A DNA stretch of 64,000 nt from Diogma glabrata (Eukaryota > Arthropoda > Insecta > Diptera > Cylindrotomidae). The stretch lies in NCBI GenBank assembly GCA_963693315.1, contig OY856188.1:268517114-268581113 (forward strand), read 5' to 3'. The notes below the pieces were generated by a model. The model was not told the DNA's origin. It was given only the letters and a program-made list of their open reading frames with translations, and did not search any database. Below, one piece after another: positions 57,511 to 64,000 of the stretch. Position numbers and translations under genes: made by a program. Each line of letters starts with the position of its first letter. Positions within the stretch are counted from its first letter, which is position 1.

Positions 57511-58940
57511 AAAAAAATATATTTCTCAAATTGTTGAGCATTCGCCCACTTATCTCAGGATTGCTTTAGGAACTTCGACCTTAAGAAGCATCAAGGGAAC
57601 ACATTTTGAAGACTAGGATTAAAGACAACAAATAAATTTTCAAGCAACTGTCAAGGCAAAACCAGCAACCAACGAAGTAATGCTCTAAGACTGCTTAAAG
57701 TATGATTAAATAAACATCTCATCTTCCTCCAATAGTTTACGTAGTTATAGATACATCCAACACACCAAAGTTGGTTATGACTAATAAAGAGAAATACTTT
57801 CGAAAAAGAAATTGGAAACACAAACCTGGAACACAATTTTCAAGACGCCAAGGCATACAGAAATAAGTTTTGTAGAGTAATCAGGAAATTGGGCTTAGCA
57901 GACAATACGTTAGCCATTAAATGAAATGATTACTTTAAACCCAACCTCAAACAAACGTGAAAAGTTTAAACGAAATCATTTTCCATAGCCAGAGTTCTTG
58001 CAATTCCCCAGTGCTTTTTGTGCCTAAAAGTGACCCGGCTAACATTTAGCTTGGGAGGATATACATAGATTTTAGAAATGTGAATAATAGAAGATAAATC
58101 ATAGACCAACAGAAAAGGTCTTTTACCGTCAATAAGGGAGAATCTGAAGCACATCGACAGCGTGATAAAGATCCCATCTCTTGTGATAAAGATATCAACT
58201 CATATTTAAAAGAGAAATTCATTCACAAATGGTAGTTTTTATTTTTCTTATTCTATTTAACGGGGTGTTTTTGGTGTTTTTTATTTTTCTTATTCTATTT
58301 TTCCCATCAATATTCTATTGATGGGAAAACCAATATTTTATTATTTTAAGCATTTCCTACCAAATATATAATTAATTTTCTTATTAATATCGCAATGGCA
58401 ATATTTTAATATTTTTATGAATTCATGCATAAAAAAACAATAATAGTATGTAGTAAAAAAACTTATACAAATATATCACTCCAGAAATTGAACTCTCGAC
58501 CTAGAGAACCTCAGTCGATCACAATATTCATATTATAATTTGAAACGTTACGACCAACTAAAGGTATTTTATATTTAATATATTTAATTAGCGTGACAAT
58601 AATTTGAATATATAAATTTATTCCCATACAAAATCACACAACGCGCCTAAAGAAGTTATGACTTCAAAAACAGGTAGGCATACAATCGAACAACATAAGA
58701 AGCTAGTTGTAAGAGAATTGGTGATAGTAAGTAGAGTAGTGATAATAAGGGAACTGGCGATTATGTCATTAGTAATAAAAAAAAGCATTATTTCTTCCAC
58801 GCAAAATTATCGAACTTCAAAATATCTCATAAACAAATACAGGATTATCCACCAAACGAAGGAAAATCAATTAAAAACGTAGCAATGATGGAACGTGCTA
58901 GCTTAGAAACAAAACTACATAAAAAGTTATAAACCCGATC
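57511..58940. other. AT-rich stretch, no gene recognised
   Basis: The first 300 bases may be the gypsy 3' region, but no LTR was found. CTATT...CCCATCAATATTCTATTGATGGG at 58300-58325 is a perfect short palindrome. The rest is uninformative. Confidence 0.4.
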
Positions 58941-58945
58941 GTGTT

Positions 58946-59321
58946 TTTTTTTTTTTTTTTTTTTTATTCTATGTTAGGCATGTTTAGTGTTAACCAATAC
59001 AGATCAACGTCTCTGAATATCCGAAGATACCATGCTAACTAAGGAACTAGGGCTTGAAAGTATTATTCAATTTTCTTTGAGGACTTTATTAATGTTGATC
59101 TTAAAGTTTTGAGGATTAAAATTATCAGGAAAGACCCACGCCGGTAAGGCATTCCAGAGATGAGAAACTCTGTTAAAAAAATCGCGTTGAAAAGCGACAG
59201 TTCTACACCTAGTCACTCGAACCGTAAAAGGATGGGCTGATATTGATGCTCTAGTGAAACGCGCGAAGTTTGCTGGTTCAGGCAAAATCGATTTGATCTC
59301 CGCAGACGTCCGTTCGTCCAT
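58946..59321 (-). mobile_element. non-LTR retrotransposon 3' end with poly(A), family A copy 2
   Basis: The minus-strand frame from 59321 reads RFTRASISAHPFTVRVTRCR, TVAFQRDFFNRVSHLWNALP, AWVFPDNFNPQNFKININKV up to a stop at 59067, the typical C-terminus of jockey/CR1-group ORF2 (RxxxxxxxFxxRxxxLWNxLP). The 3' UTR CATGGTATCTTCGGATATTC...CTAAACATGCCTAAC leads to a 23-base A run (T run 58949-58971 on plus). This UTR is shared with 30590-30720. The frame is open for 84 codons, making this the best preserved coding remnant of the family here. A flanking TTATAAAC occurs on both sides (58928, 59343), but not directly at the tail. Confidence 0.88.
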
Positions 59322-59324
59322 AAT

Positions 59325-59875
59325 ATATTGTGTTACCTAAAATTATAAACATAAAATCTGATTTTATGTGGATCATTTATTAGGGTAAAAAATAAATAAT
59401 CTTTGTTATATAGAAATCGGAATAATTATTGTTTCGAATATTAATTTTTGGTATCATAACCATTGATATTATTTTGATATAATAACAAAATATTAAAAAC
59501 GATTTAAATACCCGTTACAATTGGCGCCGAAACAGGGACAGCATTTTAAATACAATAAGCTTTATTAAGTCAAAAAATTAAAAAAAATTTTAGGAGAAAT
59601 ATTTTTTAAACTGAAAATGTACTTTACCAAAACTTATATAATTTTTGTTTTTAAAGTTTCATGACTTACCTGTAAAGAGAAAAAGAAAAATATTAACAAA
59701 AATTTTAATACAAAACAAAATTTAATCATATTTGTTTTTAATATATAAAATATTTACTTTTAAAAATTTGCAGGAATAACAATGAATTCGGGTTGCCAGC
59801 TAGTAGTTTATTCCCTGATCATGTGACGCATTCTCTTCCTGATTAATTAAAGCTCACACAAACAGTTATATGACA
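59325..59875. other. AT-rich stretch, LTR-retroelement-like phrase
   Basis: CCCGTTACAATTGGCGCCGAAACAGGGACA at 59512-59541 has the form of a primer-binding site region (TGGCGCCGAAACAGGGAC) used by some LTR elements, preceded by an AT-rich stretch. No LTR pair or gag was recognised around it. Confidence 0.4.
59520..59539 (+). promoter_or_regulatory. possible LTR-retroelement primer-binding site
   Basis: TTGGCGCCGAAACAGGGAC follows CCCGTTACAA. TGGCGCC(C/G)AACGNGGGAC-like sequences complement the 3' end of tRNA and mark the end of a 5' LTR. The match is by form only; the upstream LTR (before 59517) cannot be verified because no second copy is present. Confidence 0.45.
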
Positions 59876-59879
59876 GATA

Positions 59880-60075
59880 ATTTTTTTCGAGCAAGCAATA
59901 ACATGCCATCATCAAGGAATATTTCATAATTAAGATAATTAAGACTGAATAAAGTTTATTATTCACCGTCCCTAAGTTATCATCTTGCTTAATGATATCT
60001 CACTGCTATTGTGATATCTCACTACTATAATGATATCTCACTGCCAGTGTTATGTGATATCTCACGTCAACTCAA
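59880..60075 (+). repeat. dispersed repeat with tandem TGATATCTCACT, copy 2
   Basis: TTTTTTTCGAGCAAGCAATA opens the block, as at 32816. It ends with four copies of TGATATCTCAC(T/G) at about 59993, 60010-60020, 60031 and 60056, spaced 18-25 bases. The first copy at 32815-33030 has two or three such motifs. Confidence 0.72.
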
Positions 60076-61920
60076 AACCACACCCGCAGATTAAATGGTC
60101 CCTCAATAGTTTATAATAAATCCGCTAGTTAAATCAGGATTTAAATTTCTCCTGAGTGTACATTGATTTCTAAACCAAATCTTTTATGTTCATAAAATTA
60201 AATAGGAATAACATCAAAACAGTTTAATTATTTTCCAATTTTTAAAACTAATTCTTAAAACACAATAAATCAATATTAAAAATCATTCCACTCTTAATTT
60301 GCATTAGTGTTATAATCTCCTCTTATGATGATGATCCTTATGCTAACAATTTTTTTTTCTATTTTTATTACTGATTCGTATCACCATACAACTGCATAGA
60401 AACAAATTACATTTTTCATGCATATGATTGTTTGGTTAAAATATTGGAAAATTTAATTCTAATAAAATTAAGAAAATAACAAAAAACATTCGAAAATGTT
60501 TGAGTAAACTTTTCTATATTAAAACCGAAACTTTCAAAATTTCCCATTCAATTTTCATTAGTTTATTAGTTTTGATATCAGAAATGGAAATTTCGAGAAA
60601 ATAATTTTTTTGTTGTTAAAATTAAATGAAATTTTTAGTTTTAAAGTGTATCCTTAGAAAATATGAATTGTTTTACGTTCAAACACTTTTGGGATTTGCT
60701 TTTGTTTCTTTGTCTGTTCGAAAATCGATTGAGATTGATTACAAGGAATGATTGTGTTTTACCATAGAAAATAAAATGGGGTTCTTAGAAAAATGATACA
60801 TTTATAGATATATATTGTTTTTTACGAGAACTATTAATTTACTGAAACTTTAAACTATTTTTCTATGTCATAATAGGTTAAAGAAAAACGTGACTGTTTT
60901 ACAAAGATTTAATAAAATAAACTACGATAATACGAGATGTTCTAGGTAATACTGGAGCAAAGGAATAATTTGTTTCACAACTCATTTTTCAACAGAATTT
61001 AACAGACAGAATAAAATGGTTAAAGAAACATTTGGATAATGTCAAGTTCATACTTCATTCATAAAAATGGTCAAGCAATTATCAAATCATTTAAGAAAAT
61101 TTGCACGCTTCTTTAACCATTTTAAATTTCACAAAAAAGTTATTTTCAACCTCAATTTCCCCTATACAATATATCAACTAAACATGTGTTCAAATTCCAA
61201 TAAAAAGCGATAAAAATAAAAAAAAATGAAAGAAAATACATGAAAAATAAAGACGTCGATTATTCTTAGAATTTCTCAAGTTTTCTTTGCAAGGAGACTA
61301 ACCTAATCGAGAAATTTAGTAGAATTGTATATAAGGAATTCCTTTTGGAGAACGAAATATAGTTCAAATTAAACTGCTAAAGTGTAAATAGTTAAACTTG
61401 AAATTGTGTTAAGTGAAATTTAATTTTAAATAATGTGTTATTTAATATAAATTGAGTCTATGCAGATTTCATGTAATTTATTTTAATAACTTTAAGTTTT
61501 TTTAAATATTCTGGTGTAATTTAGTTGAAATTGAAAAGTATTTGAGTGCGAACGCCATACATATTTGTTTTAATTTAAATGTGCAAAATGTGCATAGAAC
61601 TTTCAGGCATAAATACAAAAGTATGTGATGTATGAGTATTATGATCAAAATCTTCTAATATGTTATGAATCTTGTCTAGACTAATATTTCTGGTAACTTC
61701 ATTACGACAAAAGGTAGCGGTCGAATTTATAAGTTATAAAATGAAAATGTAATGAATATGAAAAAATAATTTATATGAAAAAAATCAATTTATATGAAAA
61801 AAAAAAATCAGCATTGAAAAAATTTAAATATTTGACTTACATATAAAAAAATAATATTTATTTTCCGTCATTTTCTTAATATTATAATAAAAAAAAATTA
61901 GATATCACTTAACCGAATTT
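60076..61920. other. AT-rich stretch, no gene
   Basis: No recognisable coding, tRNA or paired repeat was seen. Confidence 0.45.
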
Positions 61921-61924
61921 TTTT

Positions 61925-62345
61925 TGAATCACTAAAACTAATTATTCAAACTGCCTGTTTGTTTTTTGTGTTTTTTGTCATTGCCTTTACAAAAAAATTT
62001 CTTTCGCACATACTTTTAGATGCAAAAATAAGTAAAACTCATCCATTTATTATTACGATAGAAGTTATATTGTCTCATAAAAGTGAAACGAAACCAGTCA
62101 TTTTAGAAAATGTTTAACTACTTTTTCACTCTTCATTTTCTTTATGCTTTTTTATTTTTCTGATCATTAAATTAATTTCGTTTCGTTTCGTTTTTTTCTT
62201 ATTCGTGAAACATGTGGCTAACATTTATGTACATAAATGTGCTAAAGCGTTTTACGGCATGTGCACGGTATGGTACACATCGTGTACATGACATGTATTG
62301 TGCACAATTTTGTGCATGAGGATTTTTAAACATGCATTCAATTAA
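61925..62345 (+). repeat. dispersed repeat of about 420 bp, copy 2
   Basis: Colinear partner of 25825-26245, same orientation. It ends in GTACATGACATGTATTGTGC, ACAATTTTGTGCATG, as does copy 1. The central part differs by small insertions, including a (TTTCG)n slippage near 62178. Confidence 0.8.
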
Positions 62346-62949
62346 TGCACAATTAATGCTTTTTATTAAAAACTATTTTACGTACTGGAAATTTTTACAG
62401 TTACCAGTTGGTGTTTCTGAGCTTTAGAAGAATATTCTAGATAGAAATATTGTTTACTATGTAGTTTTCTTGTTGTTGTAAAATAGTGTAGCGTTGAATA
62501 CTTAGTGTAACGGTTACCTAGTGGTTTTATTGACTAATAAGTAAATGAATTCACGTTTATCGAATTGAGGGTAAATCGAATTTGAAGGAAGATTAAAAAT
62601 GTGACACTGGTGAAATGGTTCGCTCTGATTATCGTTTCATTAAACGAGTTAAGGTTCCTAAACCGTAGAATCTACTAGAACAACCAGTACTGTCAACAAC
62701 TGGAAATAAAAGTATAATAATGCTATAGTTTAAGGAAACTTAAGTTCGGTTTAATAACAACAAATGATGATTTAGTGGCACCTGAGGATGATAAAAGTAA
62801 TGTTATGGAAACCACAATTTTAATATCACCAACAAACTGCAATTTAAGCAGTGTATAGCTAAGATGCAGCAAATAAATTTAAATATAAGCCGCACATAAC
62901 AAAAAAATCAATCAACCATCAGAAGTAATAAACATAAACAGTGCTATAA

Positions 62950-63420
62950 CTCGCGATAAAATAAAACAAATTATGCACGAGAAACTTCCCCAAATCTCAA
63001 CGGCTTTCGATGGAGAAGTCGTAAAGATTGAAAGTGAAATTCATTAATTTGAACGTGGTTATTTTGAACGTCTTAACTAAAGTTGATAATTTTGAAAAAA
63101 GGTATGAAATTTTGAAACTAAAAATTGGAACTAAAAGCTTGTTTAAGCTAAAATTTCTACATATTTGGCTCCACATATGACAAAAATCAAATTGAAACAA
63201 TCATCAAACAATGGCACAACCTCGTTCGGCATCTTCAAATTCCAGTTCGAGACAGCTGCAGATTAAAATGTTTGGTACGATGAAAATCGATTTTCTGCAT
63301 TGATATTTCTACTTAAGATGGCAGCAGCAGAAGCATCGCAGGCGCTGACGGAAAAGCACTGGTAGCAAAATGTTTGAATCGAATTGATCGAATTCTCAGT
63401 TTTTCATAATTTTTCATAAC
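62950..63420 (+). pseudogene. possible LTR-retrotransposon gag remnant
   Basis: Plus-strand pieces EKLPQISTAFDGEVVKIESE (about 62981-63040) and, after several stops and frame changes, WYDENRFSALIFLLKMAAAE, ASQALTEKHW (63275-63362) could be the F(D/S)G-type start and a helical part of a gag capsid. No zinc knuckle or pol follows. The assignment is speculative and the sequence may equally be unrelated. Confidence 0.25.
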
Positions 63421-64000
63421 AATCGATGATTTGGTATGTTGGACAGTCAAGAAAAGTAAAATTTAAAAGTTTTTGTGTGTATGCCCATTCTTTTCTAGTG
63501 TCAGAGCTAGGATTTTGGCTCTGAAACTGAAGAGGGAAGCACAATCAAACTGTCACCAATACAGCTCGTTTTAGATTTCATTAAACTTACTGAAAGGTTT
63601 GTAGAATATTTGTTATGAGACCAAACTCGGACATGGTGCAATGGACCATAGAGTCTGCATGCAAGAACAAGTTCTGCCTCGTTCAACCTGTCCAACCCTT
63701 TTTGATCTAATCTCTACTGTTGTGATTGATTGATTGTGATAATTGATTACTTGAGGCAATTCTATTAATAATTTTTTTATATAGTTGATGCACGCCATTT
63801 TTATTGTTTATATAAAAATGATTCCAAATGGTCTAATGTGATAAACTATTTTAAAATTAATAGTGAAAAGAAAATAACTTTTTTGGACTAGTAAACGGTA
63901 AAATGCACTTTTACGATTCAAAAGTTGTGCGTAAGGAAGGCCTTTTTCCCTATTGAAACAACAATGCCTAAAATTGTTATTTCAATTCAACAATGCCCAA
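63421..64000. other. AT-rich stretch to the window end, no gene
   Basis: The overlapping minus-strand frames near 63507-63798 contain no family motif. AACAATGCC(T/C)A repeats at 63960 and 63990. Confidence 0.4.

Noticed and set aside
58928..59350. TTATAAAC as target-site duplication of the 59-kb LINE
   Set aside because: The left copy is separated from the poly(A) tail by about 10 bases and the right one is not at a defined 5' junction, so the match may be chance.

Overview
This window looks like AT-rich, gene-poor eukaryotic DNA, most probably from an insect and perhaps a fly. The host-gene trace, the non-LTR, BEL/Pao and Ty3/gypsy families, and the abundance of inverted-repeat MITEs all fit that. 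There is no sign of bacterial organisation: no operons, no ribosome binding sites and no long open frames. No intact protein-coding gene could be supported. Almost everything recognisable is a broken mobile element. The only host-gene trace is a frame-shifted, minus-strand fragment resembling the N-terminal beta-propeller of HPS5 (Drosophila pink) at 1-1402.

Layout. 1-1.4 kb: HPS5-like fragment. 2.26-4.19 kb: a bounded hAT-type DNA transposon with an 8-bp target duplication, subterminal CCCGGGATCCCGGG clusters, a transposase C-terminal scrap and a nested LINE endonuclease, all sitting in a roughly 180-bp tandem array. 4.6-10.1 kb: featureless AT-rich DNA. 10.1-11.8 kb: LTR-like repeat fragments and a tRNA-derived (SINE-like) head. 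11.85-15.69 kb: a decayed minus-strand Ty3/gypsy pol, split at its reverse transcriptase YLDD codons by a 1.16-kb palindromic element whose arms each encode a hammerhead-ribozyme-like motif. 16-20.6 kb: AT-rich repeats. 20.7-21.84 kb: BEL/Pao LTR-like region and gag. 23-30 kb: minisatellites and dispersed repeats. 30.2-30.7 kb: LINE 3' end with poly(A). 33.7-37.5 kb: two different non-LTR elements facing away from each other, separated by a small inverted-repeat element. 39.4-43.0 kb: a piggyBac-like MITE, a 653-bp TIR element, a Helitron helicase remnant and a 122-bp tandem array. 47-48.2 kb: a near-perfect 0.76-kb palindrome embedded in more than 400 bp of (TA)n. 52.6-54.6 kb: a possible TIR element enclosing LINE ORF1/endonuclease remains. 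55.9-57.5 kb: half of the same palindrome family abutting a second gypsy pol at its reverse transcriptase DD motif. 58.9-59.3 kb: a 5'-truncated LINE with poly(A). 61.9-62.3 kb: second copy of the 25.8-kb dispersed repeat.

The most interesting signal is the palindrome at 13907-15065. It has a 14-bp flanking duplication, a 456-bp tandem unit present in inverted orientation, and a complete type III-like hammerhead core (GTC cleavage triplet, CTGATGAG, CGAAAC, 6-bp closing stem) in each arm. It could be a self-cleaving, retrozyme- or satellite-like element. Its stem I is very short and a competing hairpin exists, so catalytic activity is an inference.

The protein calls rest on motifs read by eye in six frames. 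Family assignments below superfamily level, and all ages, are inferences.
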